A stretch of DNA of 64,000 nt from positions 806,001 through 870,000 of the forward strand of contig NZ_CP032683.1 in assembly GCF_001304615.2 (NCBI RefSeq), read 5' to 3'. Both the position numbers and the translations under genes were made by a program. This stretch comes from Methanosarcina flavescens (GTDB lineage: Archaea; Halobacteriota; Methanosarcinia; Methanosarcinales; Methanosarcinaceae). Shown here in pieces: positions 9,711 to 20,015 of this stretch; position 1 is the stretch's first letter; each line of letters opens with the position of its first letter. The notes beneath the pieces are model-generated. The model ran no database searches. It was given only the letters and a program-made list of their open reading frames with translations, and had not been told where the DNA came from.

Positions 9711-10796
9711 TTGAAAATAGCCCAGATCTGTCCCCGTTACTCTCCTGATATAGGTGGAGTGGAAACTCACGTCAAGGAAATTAGTGAAAGGCTGGTAAGA
9801 GCAGGACATGATGTTGAGGTTATAACAACGGATCCCACAGGAAGATTGAGTAAAAGAGAGACGATAAATGGAGTAAAGGTCATAAGGTTCAGGTCTTTTG
9901 CCCCAGGGAATGCATACTATTTTGCACCTCAAATTTACTATTATCTCAAAAAACATAACTATGATGTTATTCACGCACACAGCTATCATGCTTTTCCCGC
10001 TTTTTTCTCATCCCTGGGCAAGCATGGAGGGAAATTCATACTTACGCCGCATTATCACCGGCGCGGTCATACTGCATTCAGGAATTTATTACATAAACCT
10101 TACAAGCTTCTTGGAAAGCTGATTTTCTTCAGAGCAGATTCTGTAATATGTGTATCCGAGTATGAGAAGAAGCTTGTAGAATCAGATTTCAAGGTGGCTA
10201 CAAAAACCGTAAAAATCCCTAATGGAATAAATCTAAAAGAATTTGAAAATTTGAGGCGACCGGCAAAAGGTATGAAAAGGAAAGCTGGAAGAGAAAAACT
10301 CCTTCTCTATGTGGGTCGCCTGGAAGAATACAAAGGGGTACAGTATATTATTCAGAGTTTGCCTGAACTTCATAATTTCCAGCTGAGAATTGTCGGAAAA
10401 GGGCCATATGAGACCGAACTCCGTAACATGGCAAAAAGTTTAGGGGTTGAGGGAAGAATTGAATGGTTAAAAGATCTCTCAAGAAAGGAATTACTTAAGT
10501 GCTATGCAGATGCGGATATATTTTTAATGCTTTCCTCTTACGAAGCATATGGGATAACGGTTGCTGAAGCGCTGGCTGCGGATATTCCGTGCATTGTGGC
10601 AAAGGAAAGCGCACTTGAGGAGTTTGTGGATGGGGAGAACTGTATTGGAATTGAGAATCCGGTTACAAAGGAAAAAGTGGTAAAAGCACTGAGAGAGTTT
10701 GAGAAAAAGGAAAGAAAAGGAAATTCTAGGATAGATAAAAGCATAATGGATTGGGATGAAGTCTCAGCCAGGATTGAGAAGCAGTATACCCTGTAA
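9711..10796 (+). CDS. GT4 family glycosyltransferase
   Basis: A 361-residue glycosyltransferase with a GT-B fold. The N-terminal acceptor domain carries the G-G-V-E-T-H glycine loop near residue 17. The C-terminal donor domain has L-Y-V-G-R-L-E-E-Y-K-G near residue 200 and an intact E-x7-E (E-A-Y-G-I-T-V-A-E) near residue 280, which binds the nucleotide-sugar. It probably uses a nucleotide-activated hexose such as GDP-mannose; the acceptor is unknown. The start is a TTG preceded by GAGGTT, which fits the ribosome-binding site better than any later ATG. An insertion sequence lies about 40 bp downstream, separating it from the next transferase gene in the same direction. Confidence 0.9.
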   Translation: MKIAQICPRYSPDIGGVETHVKEISERLVRAGHDVEVITTDPTGRLSKRETINGVKVIRFRSFAPGNAYYFAPQIYYYLKKHNYDVIHAHSYHAFPAFFSSLGKHGGKFILTPHYHRRGHTAFRNLLHKPYKLLGKLIFFRADSVICVSEYEKKLVESDFKVATKTVKIPNGINLKEFENLRRPAKGMKRKAGREKLLLYVGRLEEYKGVQYIIQSLPELHNFQLRIVGKGPYETELRNMAKSLGVEGRIEWLKDLSRKELLKCYADADIFLMLSSYEAYGITVAEALAADIPCIVAKESALEEFVDGENCIGIENPVTKEKVVKALREFEKKERKGNSRIDKSIMDWDEVSARIEKQYTL

Positions 10797-10826
10797 AGGA
10801 TAAATTACTCAAAATAAATATAGAGG

Positions 10827-11850
10827 AATAATTAGGCTCTGTAGAAATCCTCTAAATTCTGTTTTTACCCAAAAATTATAAAAATAAAATTGTAAAAATG
10901 CTCCTTAATTTTTTTGTCCCCACAAAAAACAAAGGAGCAATTGCTATTGTCATCAAATAAGTATATTAAATTTATTGATCTCAGTCTTAAAACGGTTCAG
11001 TCTTCCAGACTGAACCTTTACTCCTGCAAATATTCCAAACGTGTTTATACTCAACATCAGCTTCTTGTTCTTGTTTTATTGAAGGAGTATATAAGTACAG
11101 ACTACCGTGACTTTGTAGAACTTGTTGACCTCATGAACAGTATAAAGAAAAAACTTGACCTTGATAAGGTTCCTCATTACACTACTCTTCAAAAGTTTGT
11201 GTCCAGAATTCCCTCTTCATTGTTTAACCTAATTTTGTCAAAAACTCTAAAACTATTTTACTCACATGGAGAAAAAGTTCTCATTACGGCAATTGATGCA
11301 ACAGGATTTACGAGTTCTTATGCAAGTCATTATTATTCTAAGAGAACAGGGAAGCTCCGAAGGAGCTTCCTTAAAACTTCAATATCAGTAGACACTATTA
11401 AAAAAGTAATATTAGGATGGAAAATTAGCCAAAAAACAGATCATGATGTCAAGCATGCAAAGACTCTGATAAGACAATCAAACAAGTCAAGAAAGTCTCA
11501 ATGTTATGTGATGGATAAAGGATATGATTCCGAAGAAATTCATACTCTAATAAGAGAAGAGATAAAAGCAGATTCAATAGTACCTTTGAGAGAAAGAAAA
11601 AGAAAGAGAATAAACGGAAAATATAGAAAACAATTAAACAAAGACTTTGATAAGATCAAATACAATAGAAGGAATATAGTAGAGACAATAATATCTGTTG
11701 TAAAAAGGAAATTTGGAGAAACATTAAGAGCAAGAAAGGTTAGAAATCAAGTAAAAGAAGTAAAAGTTAAACTAATAGTCTATAATATAAACAAAAAAGT
11801 AATACAATTATTATGGATTAAATTAAGGATTTCTACAGAGCCAATAATTA
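10827..11850 (+). mobile_element. Complete insertion sequence with 8-bp target duplication
   Basis: The element itself spans 10835-11842 (1,008 bp). Its ends are inverted repeats beginning GGCTCTGTAGAAATCCT on the left, matched by AGGATTTCTACAGAGCC on the right. Both sides are flanked by the identical 8 bp AATAATTA (10827-10834 and 11843-11850), a target-site duplication showing intact, fairly recent insertion. It carries one transposase gene with a DDE catalytic core of the IS4/IS5 superfamily type. The 8-bp duplication and about 1-kb length would fit an ISH1-like IS5 group, but I cannot confirm the name. Related remnants lie at 26622-26855. Confidence 0.93.
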
Positions 11851-11882
11851 TTCCGGATAAAAAGAATAAATTGTTCTTTTAA
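10947..11882 (+). CDS. IS4/IS5-superfamily DDE transposase
   Basis: Transposase that cuts and joins the element's ends. The DDE triad is visible: Asp in A-I-D-A-T-G-F near residue 112, Asp in V-M-D-K-G-Y-D near residue 188, and Glu in the signature Y-x2-R-x3-E-x6-K (Y-N-R-R-N-I-V-E) near residue 250. The first third is a helical DNA-binding region. The start is uncertain: TTG at 10947 sits nine bases after AAAGGAG; TTG codons at 10941 and 10914 are also in frame. The frame has no stop inside the element. It reads through the right inverted repeat, and the last dozen or so residues come from flanking chromosome, so the C-terminus depends on the insertion site. Confidence 0.9.
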   Translation: MSSNKYIKFIDLSLKTVQSSRLNLYSCKYSKRVYTQHQLLVLVLLKEYISTDYRDFVELVDLMNSIKKKLDLDKVPHYTTLQKFVSRIPSSLFNLILSKTLKLFYSHGEKVLITAIDATGFTSSYASHYYSKRTGKLRRSFLKTSISVDTIKKVILGWKISQKTDHDVKHAKTLIRQSNKSRKSQCYVMDKGYDSEEIHTLIREEIKADSIVPLRERKRKRINGKYRKQLNKDFDKIKYNRRNIVETIISVVKRKFGETLRARKVRNQVKEVKVKLIVYNINKKVIQLLWIKLRISTEPIIIPDKKNKLFF

Positions 11883-11927
11883 GGTGAAAAATTTAAAATA
11901 ATTCCGGGGTTTCTGGGGAACTTAAGT

Positions 11928-12983
11928 ATGGAAATTGATTATATAAACGGCCTGAGATCAAATGAAATATTCGCGATGTCAAAGTACCAAAGTGAAATTC
12001 ATAGCAGGTTGGACAATATCATATTAAACCGAATAGAATATCCGGACATATCAAGAGTAATCGGTATTAACAAGATCGTCGAATATCTCGGATACCCGTT
12101 TATTGTGAAAAAGAAGGTAATTGAGGATAATATTAAGCATGTGACCCGTCAGGACCTGGCGTTTCTCCTGGAGTTAATAGATTTAAAAAAAACCATTGTT
12201 ACCTGCCACGATATCATACCTATTGCATATTATAACACACGAAACCCAATCTGGAAACTTAATGCAAAAGGTTTGAGAAAAGCAGAAAAAATAATTACGG
12301 TATCCGAATTTTCTAAAAAGGATATTAGTAAGTATATAAAGTATCCGGAAGAACAGATCGAGATTATACCCCCCGCCGTAGACCATAATTTGTACTATCC
12401 AAACCGAAGCAAAGCGGCTTTAAAAAAATACAGAATAAAAGAGACTGAGAAAGTAGTCCTGTATGTAGGAGCTGAAGAACCTAGAAAAAATGTCCAGCTT
12501 CTGATAAACTCATTCAGCAAATTAAAAAATCGAATCCCGGAAGTGAAACTGCTAAAGGTAGGGATGCCTAATTATATAGGAGTAAGAGAAAAACTCCTGA
12601 AACAGATAGAGTCGCTGAATTTACAGAAAGATGTTATCTTTACGGGATATGTGTCAGAGAGTGAACTGGCAGAGATATATAATGCTGTGGATCTGTTTGT
12701 GTTCCCTTCTTTATATGAAGGATTCGGGATGCCACCTTTGGAGGCAATGGCTTGCGGGACACCTGTTATAACTTCAAATACCTCATCTCTACCGGAAGTC
12801 GTGGGAGATGCTGCCATAGTTGTAAACCCTCATGTTGCAGATAAACTTGTTGAAGAAATGTATCAATTATTAACTGATGATGGACTCAAGAAAGAGATGA
12901 TCAGGAAAGGACTTAAAAGGTCAAAAATGTTTAACTGGGATGAATCTGCAAGAAAAACTTTGAGAGTGTATAAAGAGTTGTAA
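11928..12983 (+). CDS. GT4 family glycosyltransferase
   Basis: A 351-residue GT-B glycosyltransferase, probably mannosyl- or related, acting on a lipid-linked surface glycan. The central linker has [12 protein letters not shown] near residue 180. The donor domain carries the textbook E-x7-E motif (E-G-F-G-M-P-P-L-E) near residue 265, followed by A-C-G-T-P-V-I and S-S-L-P-E-V-V-G-D, typical of WbaZ/mannosyl B-like GT4 enzymes. The start ATG has a GGGGAAC stretch 5-10 bases upstream. The gene begins about 85 bp after the insertion sequence and is followed by a GT2 gene in the same direction. Confidence 0.92.
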   Translation: MEIDYINGLRSNEIFAMSKYQSEIHSRLDNIILNRIEYPDISRVIGINKIVEYLGYPFIVKKKVIEDNIKHVTRQDLAFLLELIDLKKTIVTCHDIIPIAYYNTRNPIWKLNAKGLRKAEKIITVSEFSKKDISKYIKYPEEQIEIIPPAVDHNLYYPNRSKAALKKYRIKETEKVVLYVGAEEPRKNVQLLINSFSKLKNRIPEVKLLKVGMPNYIGVREKLLKQIESLNLQKDVIFTGYVSESELAEIYNAVDLFVFPSLYEGFGMPPLEAMACGTPVITSNTSSLPEVVGDAAIVVNPHVADKLVEEMYQLLTDDGLKKEMIRKGLKRSKMFNWDESARKTLRVYKEL

Positions 12984-13090
12984 AAGAACCTTAAGATTAG
13001 AAAGAGCATACGGAGACAAATTGGGGACTTAAATAACAGGAAGTTAAAAGAAAATTACAGACTCTGGTGCAAAGAATTGGTGAATAATTT

Positions 13091-13939
13091 ATGAGTAAAA
13101 CACCACTGGTATCAATAATTTTGCCGACATACAATAGAGCATCCGTTCTTGGAGTCTGTATTGAATCCATCTTAAACCAGTCATATACCAATTGGGAGCT
13201 CTTGATTTCAGATGATTGTTCAACTGATAAAACTGTCGAGGTAATAAAAGATTACATGATCCGCGACCCCAGGATAACCGGTATGTCACATGAACACAAT
13301 CTGGGTCTCCCGCGCAATAGAAATACAGCTCTCTTTGCAGCCAAAGGTCAACTGGTGTTTTTCATTGAAGACGATCTGGTTCTGCACCTGAACTGCTTAG
13401 AGGAACTTGTCAGCACTTACAACTCCTTTGATACACATAATATCGTTATTGTTCCAAGATTGATAGAAAACACAAATCCAGATAAGGAAGCTGTCAAACG
13501 CGATGTTCCATTTTATGTAAATAAGTTCACTGGTGAAATTTTTAACAATTATGGACAGGATTCTGGAAATGTTATAGAAGTAGAGATGGGGCATGCCTGT
13601 TGCTTGTACCCAGCAAAACAGTTACAGTCTATAGGCGGGTATGAAGAAAAAGCCTATAAGGGCACATACTGCCGTGAAGAAAGCGACCTGAACATGCGGC
13701 TAATTAACAAAGGATTTAAATTTTACTTTCAGCCGGCTGCGGTAGCAGACCACAACAAAGTTAGTACAGGTGGTTGCAGACTATCCGGGCGCTTGAGACA
13801 GACCTATTTTTATGCAAGAAATCATATTATCTTTTTATTAAGAAATTTCGGGATTAAATCAACATATATGATACCCTGTTTCCTGATAGTATTAAGCCGC
13901 AGAATATTAATTAATAATTTATTTTCAAAGTCATCCTGA
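13091..13939 (+). CDS. GT2 family glycosyltransferase
   Basis: A 282-residue GT-A glycosyltransferase. The N-terminus shows the nucleotide-binding signature V-S-I-I-L-P-T-Y-N-R-A and, near residue 37, S-D-D-C-S-T-D. The metal-binding DxD-like site is F-I-E-D-D near residue 95. The C-terminal region holds E-E-S-D-L-N-M-R-L (the ED-x catalytic-base area of GT2 enzymes) near residue 198. It ends with a hydrophobic stretch that may associate with the membrane. It inverts the anomeric configuration of its nucleotide-sugar, by family rule. It follows the GT4 gene by about 100 bp in the same direction and is probably part of the same glycan pathway. Confidence 0.9.
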   Translation: MSKTPLVSIILPTYNRASVLGVCIESILNQSYTNWELLISDDCSTDKTVEVIKDYMIRDPRITGMSHEHNLGLPRNRNTALFAAKGQLVFFIEDDLVLHLNCLEELVSTYNSFDTHNIVIVPRLIENTNPDKEAVKRDVPFYVNKFTGEIFNNYGQDSGNVIEVEMGHACCLYPAKQLQSIGGYEEKAYKGTYCREESDLNMRLINKGFKFYFQPAAVADHNKVSTGGCRLSGRLRQTYFYARNHIIFLLRNFGIKSTYMIPCFLIVLSRRILINNLFSKSS

Positions 13940-14105
13940 AATAACTTGAAACTTAGAATTGTACTAATATTTATCTTAGATTTACATAAATAAAAATAAA
14001 CTGAGATTTGTATTAATATAATAAAAGTAATAATTATCCAGAAGAGATTTAAGAGTAATAGAAAATGTTTTATTTATTAACTAAATTCTTCAAAAACTGA
14101 AGCAG

Positions 14106-15323
14106 TTACTTTCCCAGAACTAAATTTCTATATTTTGAGCAGAAATTCTCACAGTTAAAATTCATTTTTGCATATTTGTAAGCTTCAGTAGAAATTTTTT
14201 CCATTAAATGCTCATTTGAGGCAAGTTCATTTATAACATTACATACGTTTTTTACAATAAGACCTTCACTTTCATTTTTTATAAGAAAACCGTTGTATCC
14301 ATTACGAATATGCTCTGATATACCTCCTACATCGGTGCTTATAGTTACGACGCCATGAGCCATTGCTTCCATTATAACTAAAGGAAAACCTTCATACCTC
14401 GATACAAGCAGCAATATATCAGAATTATCGTATATTTCTGAGACCCTTTTTTCGTCTGCAATCTCCCCTAAAAAATTACAATACTTTCTATGTTCTTCGG
14501 GAATTGAATTTATAATATCTCCTACTAAGATAAATTCAACTGGCATCTCCTTTTTATGGCAGATCTGGGAAATTTCTCCTATAAGGTGTACCCGTTTTTC
14601 TTCAGTACCACGACCTACGTACAGGATTCTCAGTGTATGTCCGTTCTTTTTCTTTCTTATTTTTTTTGGAATCTGTACACAATTTTCGATTAAAAAAATC
14701 CTATCATTCATTTTCTCAGTAATACCATTTGAATGGTACTGGTTCTTCAGATCATTCAATGTCCGCGTATTAATGACAATTCTTTTATCTAATCTATTAA
14801 CATAGGGAAGGCTGAAGTTCTCAATTCCACCCCCAAAAGCGTGTATGAGGTCTATACAGCGAATTTGCGGGTCTAAATATGGTAGCAGCCTGTAAAAGAG
14901 TAGATTATTACATCCAAAAACCGTGCAATTTTTATTACTATTGAAAACTGTAGATAATACGCCAACCCAGAAGTAGATCAAGAGAGGATTGTTCAAATAA
15001 CCAAGATTAAATATTTTAGCGTTTTGCATAAATTGCTTTTTTAATGCAGAATTTTTTGATTTATCCGCAAAAAATACGATAGGGTTATACTCTTTAAGGC
15101 AGCCAGTAATTTTTAGATGAACTTTTTCGGCTCCTCCTATATGATAGAAAGGAAAAAGGAAAAAAAGTTGTGATCTAAAAAATGGAGTAAAGAATGAGCC
15201 TGCAAATTTACCAGCTAGTATAAGAGGTTTCTCAAGAACTCTCATTACATACGGAAATATTTTCTTTAGAATACTTGTTATATACACGTATAAAATATTT
15301 TTTGACAAAGAGTAGGCCACCAA
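14106..15323 (-). CDS. GT4 family glycosyltransferase
   Basis: Glycosyltransferase with a GT-B fold and up to 405 residues. The acceptor-domain loop H-I-G-G-A-E-K-V lies near residue 60. The donor domain has L-Y-V-G-R-G-T-E-E-K-R near residue 230 and an intact E-x7-E (E-G-F-P-L-V-I-M-E) near residue 310, then D-V-G-G-I-S-E-H. The N-terminal 40 residues are hydrophobic and basic and begin at a TTG; a later ATG near residue 27 is an alternative start. The gene is clearly more AT-rich than aglB or the cdh genes, with many Asn, Lys and Ile codons ending in A or T. This suggests transfer from an AT-rich source. Confidence 0.88.
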   Translation of the reverse strand: MVAYSLSKNILYVYITSILKKIFPYVMRVLEKPLILAGKFAGSFFTPFFRSQLFFLFPFYHIGGAEKVHLKITGCLKEYNPIVFFADKSKNSALKKQFMQNAKIFNLGYLNNPLLIYFWVGVLSTVFNSNKNCTVFGCNNLLFYRLLPYLDPQIRCIDLIHAFGGGIENFSLPYVNRLDKRIVINTRTLNDLKNQYHSNGITEKMNDRIFLIENCVQIPKKIRKKKNGHTLRILYVGRGTEEKRVHLIGEISQICHKKEMPVEFILVGDIINSIPEEHRKYCNFLGEIADEKRVSEIYDNSDILLLVSRYEGFPLVIMEAMAHGVVTISTDVGGISEHIRNGYNGFLIKNESEGLIVKNVCNVINELASNEHLMEKISTEAYKYAKMNFNCENFCSKYRNLVLGK

Positions 15324-15671
15324 TATGCTACTAATTTAACTATTGTATCTTTTAATAGATTTATATGATTTTTTATGCAGATCAGATGAATTCTAAACAC
15401 AAAAAGATTTTTTTCTTATTTGAGTTTCATTTCTACTAGCAGAAGATAGAATAAGGTTAAAGCTTGAGAATACTTTAATTTTGCAATACTCATATTACCT
15501 GTGAACTATTCCTTTAACCAGAATTAGATCATAAATGCTCTTTTTATATTATCAATCAAAAACGCCCTCTCTAAACAATAAATCATTGCATATTACAATA
15601 AACTTAAATTTTTAAGTTTTGAAAATATAATATAAATTAATATTTTAATTCATACGTTTAAAATATATATC
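15324..15671. other. AT-rich intergenic region
   Basis: About 350 very AT-rich bases between two minus-strand glycosyltransferase genes. It presumably carries the promoter and leader for the gene ending at 14106. I see no ORF, RNA gene or clear repeat. Confidence 0.45.
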
Positions 15672-16823
15672 TTAATTTGAATATTTATCAATTATAGAAA
15701 GCATTTCTGCTACCACATTTTCCTCTCTATACTTTTCACTTACAGATATCGCGTTTTTTGAAAGCTTTCTATAAGTTTCAAAAGACTCAAAAACCTGCTT
15801 CATTTTTTCTGCAATTTCCTCAGAGTTAACTGAAGGTGTATAACCATTGTAGTTATTAGTTATAAATTCGGGCATTGCGCAGTGATTTGCTCCTATAACA
15901 GGTAATCCAAAAGCCATCGCTTCAAAGAATACCTTCCCAAATGGTTCAAATCTAGAAGGCATTACAAACAATGAAGAACTCATATACATATCACTTAATT
16001 CTTTTGAACTTATGTTGCTATAAAATTCAACTTCAGGAATGCGATTTATGGACTTTTTAACCTGCTTTGGTAATAAATCCCGATTCGTTACAATTCTTAA
16101 TTTCATATTTTTGAATTCATCTTTTATCTGTTGAAAAGCCTCTATAACAGCATCAATTCCCTTTCTAATTCCATCTTTACCTATGAATAATAATACAGGA
16201 TTCTCGAATCTTTCCCTAAGAATTTCCTCGGTAAGTTTTACTGTAGAATATCTGTGCCCTATTCCTGTAGTAAAAACTTTTTGCGGTTCACTGACATATG
16301 AACAGATACTCTTCCTGATCCATTCACTTGAAACAAATATACCTGCAGCGTTTTCGTAAACTTCTTGTTGAATTTTTTTATTTTTTTCCAGTATAGATAT
16401 TGGGATTCTATCAAGCATATAAGTTGTTCTTCTCTCTTTTCTCCATTTTAGAACTGTATTCGTATCAAGATCCTGAAGAGTAAAATAGGGAGTTTTATGA
16501 AATATAGCAAGGTGCCCAATTGTAATTATCGAATCTGGTTTTGAATTTGATTCATAAAATTTCAGCGCTTTTTTTTCACAGGCTCTATAACGTCTTGGAT
16601 GAATAGAATTCCGGAGGGTATAAACCCCTTTTTTGTCAAAATGGAGATAAGACAATTTGGAAAGATATTGGGTGATAAAGCTCTCATTTTCAATCGGATT
16701 GACATTACATGTGTTGTGGAGTAATCCCAGCTTTTTCAATGTTGTTGCGAGTTCATAAGGAGTTGCACTCCATACATTTGGATCCCAGCAATCACCTTCA
16801 CAATATAAGTCAATTTTTCTCAT
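15672..16823 (-). CDS. GT4 family glycosyltransferase
   Basis: A 383-residue glycosyltransferase. The donor domain shows L-L-F-I-G-K-D-G-I-R-K-G near residue 210 and the E-x7-E motif (E-P-F-G-K-V-F-F-E) near residue 305, then A-F-G-L-P-V-I and A-M-P-E-F-I. The N-terminal part contains C-E-G-D-C-W-D-P-N-V-W, unusual for the family and perhaps acceptor-related. I chose the ATG at 16823 (M-R-K-I-D-L-Y) because TTGGAG lies upstream; an upstream in-frame ATG at 16841 would add six residues. AT-rich composition matches the neighbouring transferases. Confidence 0.88.
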   Translation of the reverse strand: MRKIDLYCEGDCWDPNVWSATPYELATTLKKLGLLHNTCNVNPIENESFITQYLSKLSYLHFDKKGVYTLRNSIHPRRYRACEKKALKFYESNSKPDSIITIGHLAIFHKTPYFTLQDLDTNTVLKWRKERRTTYMLDRIPISILEKNKKIQQEVYENAAGIFVSSEWIRKSICSYVSEPQKVFTTGIGHRYSTVKLTEEILRERFENPVLLFIGKDGIRKGIDAVIEAFQQIKDEFKNMKLRIVTNRDLLPKQVKKSINRIPEVEFYSNISSKELSDMYMSSSLFVMPSRFEPFGKVFFEAMAFGLPVIGANHCAMPEFITNNYNGYTPSVNSEEIAEKMKQVFESFETYRKLSKNAISVSEKYREENVVAEMLSIIDKYSN

Positions 16824-17006
16824 CAAAATCCAATACTCCAAATATTATATACTTCGTTTTTACTTGTAGATCAATAGTTCTTATATTTTCTTACACAGAT
16901 ATTATAAATCAGGCATGGATCAAAATTTATTCTTTTTAAAACTCCTTAAAATAAGTCATATTAATTCACATAATATATAAAAAGAATGTTTTCTTTTAAA
17001 GGGAAC

Positions 17007-17807
17007 TTATCTTCTCATTAGATTGTGTAAGAGCTTTTTTATATATACATATAAGAGAAACTTTTTTGCCAGACCTAAGTATTTTCTGTTAACTTTATCG
17101 ACACTTTCATTTTCAGCCCATGAAATGAAAGATTTCAAAACATTAGCTTTTAAGTCCCAATAAGGAAGACAGAAAGCTCTTATGCTATTTTGAGGATCGT
17201 CCCTATATATTAACAAAGGTTCATTTACAAAAGCAAAGTTTGTTAACGTAGCTATTCTCAACCATAAAGCATAATCCTCTCCTACTTTTAATTTGGGATC
17301 TTCTGGAAAGTAATTAGATTTCTCTACAAGCTCTTTCTTAACTAAAACTGAACTGCAGATAATGCAGTTATCTTTAAGGAGTAAAGGAAAAGATATTTGA
17401 TCCTCAAAAATGTCATCTACATATTCTCCTGTATATTCCTGTGATGGTATATACCGTATTGCATTAGTACATGAGGCATCACATCCAATTTCTGTAGCAT
17501 GTTTGAACTGTTTTTCAAGTTTTTCTGGCAGCCATTCATCATCACTATCCAGAAAAGCTAACCATTCACCTTTGCTTGCTTTAATTCCTATATTGCGAGG
17601 AATTGATGCAAGCCCATCTTTGCCACCTTCTATCCACCGCACGCGAGGATCATTTATCGAATTAACAACCTTTTGATCGGGTGAACCGTCAACCCCACAT
17701 ACTAAGACTTCATAAGGAGAAAGGGTCTGGTTTAAGGCGCTTGAAATAGCTTTACCCAGTGTTTCCGCTCTATTCCAAGTTGGAATAATGACACTAATTT
17801 CAGCCAT
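17007..17807 (-). CDS. GT2 family glycosyltransferase
   Basis: A 266-residue GT-A glycosyltransferase. The start carries I-S-V-I-I-P-T-W-N-R-A for nucleotide binding. The metal site is L-D-S-D-D-E-W near residue 90, and a catalytic-base segment G-E-D-Y-A-L-W-L-R lies near residue 190. The C-terminus is basic and amphipathic and could touch the membrane. The start ATG at 17807 is the first codon of the motif-bearing frame. It is AT-rich like the two upstream transferase genes and lies on the same strand, about 165 bp from the next. Donor and acceptor are not predictable. Confidence 0.9.
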   Translation of the reverse strand: MAEISVIIPTWNRAETLGKAISSALNQTLSPYEVLVCGVDGSPDQKVVNSINDPRVRWIEGGKDGLASIPRNIGIKASKGEWLAFLDSDDEWLPEKLEKQFKHATEIGCDASCTNAIRYIPSQEYTGEYVDDIFEDQISFPLLLKDNCIICSSVLVKKELVEKSNYFPEDPKLKVGEDYALWLRIATLTNFAFVNEPLLIYRDDPQNSIRAFCLPYWDLKANVLKSFISWAENESVDKVNRKYLGLAKKFLLYVYIKKLLHNLMRR

Positions 17808-18241
17808 TATTTTTCACATTTATATGGTTCTTGTAAGCAGTTTCTACAAAGCACATCTTATAAGCCATATATAATTAATTTCATATTATATAGGAGGGCA
17901 GTATACAATTTGAAAAGCTTAGGATATTAAATGACTATGTTCGTACTTGCCTTTCTCCCTAAATTCGGTTGTGAGAAAAAAGGAATGATTATCGAACTAT
18001 CTCCATCACTCTTATGTTCATTTACAGGTTAACAGTGGCAAGATGGGACCAAATAATAAGATCCTACGCACTGATTTTAAAAGATTATGAAGAGTTCCAA
18101 ATCAGGAAGATTTTTCAAGAGCATTGTTATTGTACCAGGAGTAGAGTAAAATCATATAGATTTTTTATAGAAGTGAGGAAAACTTCTCCAAATCATTAAT
18201 TCCTAAAATTTGTATTAGGCATATAAAATATAAATATTGAT
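17808..18241. other. Intergenic region, no confident gene
   Basis: About 430 AT-rich bases. A 61-codon open frame on the plus strand (18014-18199) has no recognisable motif or good ribosome-binding site and is probably chance or a fragment. No RNA gene is seen. Confidence 0.45.
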
Positions 18242-19726
18242 TCACAACCAACCTGGCCAAACAAAACCTATACCAATTTTCTCCACTATATCTCTCATTT
18301 CAGTGTACACTTTTTTATCGAACTTCAATATCAAGAGACCATATGTCATTCCGCCGAAAACTACCGCCAGTATCGTAACCCAGATATTACTAAGCGGTAT
18401 GAAAAAACGATACCCACCAACAAGAACTCCCATCACAATCGAAGATATCATAATATTCGACAGATTCTGATGTTCCAGTCTTACTGTAATATATCTGGAT
18501 AAAACACGCCAGGCGAGTAAGGCATTCAATGTCATTGTTGCTAGCGTCGCTATTGCTGCGCCATTTATTCCAATGAGCGGGATTAGCAATATGTTCAATA
18601 AAATATTTGCCCCAACTCCGATTGCCGTAACTTTAAATGATTCCTGGGGATGATCTAGAGCATCCAGATACATCGTGAAAAAGTACTGGAATACATTAAC
18701 TATCTGTACGGCAAGGAGTATTATCAATGTATGATAGCCACGGGCAAAGTCTTCACCATAGAACGAACCTAGTAAACGATCGCCCAGCAGTACACCACCC
18801 ACGAATACTGGAATTGCCAGTATCAGAGAGTAGCTAATTGCACGTGACAGTGACTCCTCTACAAGACGGATCTCATTGGTCTTGCTCCAATGGCTGATTC
18901 TGGGCCAAAGAGTCATCCTTATTGCGGTTGAACTAAATGCGGCAATAGCTGTGAACTGGAATACTACCCTGTAGATACCTACATCTTCATTACTCATGAA
19001 ATATCCGATAAAGATCGTGTCAGCCTGTGAGAATACAAGCACTCCACTAGATGTCAAAAATAGCCAGAATGAAAATATGAATAGACTTTTAATATGATCC
19101 CATTTGAAACGCACAAAATGCAGGTCAAAAAAACGGAATTCGATTATTGCTGCTCCGATGATACCAGCTACCATGCCCCCGGCCAGACCTGCAGTTTCAT
19201 ATCCGAGGTATACTGCCGGGACCTGGAATATGACACGTAAGATATTGCTTATGCCTTCACAGGTGTTGCGTATTCCCATTTTACCCTTGCCGGCAACTCC
19301 GCTGGAGATAGGGCCTGCAATCATTGACACTAATAATGATATCAGTAACCAGACAAACATTCCTGAATCAGTAAGATCTGCGAAATAGTCTTTAAGGGCA
19401 AGTAAAATCAGTACTCCAGTTATCGTGAATACTACTCTCAATGCAAAATATGCGCTAAAATATGCATTGGATTCTTCACCTTCGCTGATGCGTTTAACTG
19501 CAGCTCCGCCAAATCCACCATCAGTAACCATGCCGATAATACCATAGTATGCTAAGAACAGGTAATACGATCCAAGTATTGAAGCACCTACAGTGCGTGC
19601 GAAATATATGGTGCTTAAGAAGCCTATGGCTGTCAATGCAATCTGCCAGAACAATGATACTATGCTCTGGCGCTGGATAGGATCGATTTTCAAGATATTC
19701 GAAAAAATAGCAACTATGTTAAACAC
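18242..19726 (-). CDS. Wzx-like polysaccharide flippase
   Basis: A polytopic membrane protein of 494 residues, with about 12-14 hydrophobic helices spread over the whole length. This is the pattern of the polysaccharide/oligosaccharide exporter (RfbX/Wzx, MOP superfamily). It probably moves the lipid-linked glycan from the cytoplasmic to the outer face of the membrane, where AglB could use it. The N-terminal F-A-R-T-V-G-A-S-I-L-G-S-Y-Y-L-F segment is typical of the first helix pair of this family. It lies between glycosyltransferases and the ManC gene on the same strand. Composition is less AT-rich than the transferases at 14-18 kb. Confidence 0.9.
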   Translation of the reverse strand: MFNIVAIFSNILKIDPIQRQSIVSLFWQIALTAIGFLSTIYFARTVGASILGSYYLFLAYYGIIGMVTDGGFGGAAVKRISEGEESNAYFSAYFALRVVFTITGVLILLALKDYFADLTDSGMFVWLLISLLVSMIAGPISSGVAGKGKMGIRNTCEGISNILRVIFQVPAVYLGYETAGLAGGMVAGIIGAAIIEFRFFDLHFVRFKWDHIKSLFIFSFWLFLTSSGVLVFSQADTIFIGYFMSNEDVGIYRVVFQFTAIAAFSSTAIRMTLWPRISHWSKTNEIRLVEESLSRAISYSLILAIPVFVGGVLLGDRLLGSFYGEDFARGYHTLIILLAVQIVNVFQYFFTMYLDALDHPQESFKVTAIGVGANILLNILLIPLIGINGAAIATLATMTLNALLAWRVLSRYITVRLEHQNLSNIMISSIVMGVLVGGYRFFIPLSNIWVTILAVVFGGMTYGLLILKFDKKVYTEMRDIVEKIGIGFVWPGWL

Positions 19727-20015
19727 GGTCCAGAAGGTCAGTTTGTTTATTGGCTAGGTTTCATGAGTTGTTGCTTACGATTTTTCTTATTGATAGTATA
19801 ATTTTTGAGTAAAAATAGTTTAGATTTCTAGCAAAATCAATACTATTTTCACTTCATATAAGCCTCAAAAATCTGCCCAAGTAATTAGTATTCTTCGCAG
19901 ATACTATTTTTACTGTAATAAATGTAAGTTTTGAAGTACAATTTTTACCCATGAACCTTATCTCGTAATTCCAGCTTATATATAAATCTGATACCTATCC
20001 AGCACTGGAGCCTGT

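Noticed and set aside
18014-18199. 61-codon frame near the flippase
   Set aside because: No recognisable motif and AT-rich chance composition.
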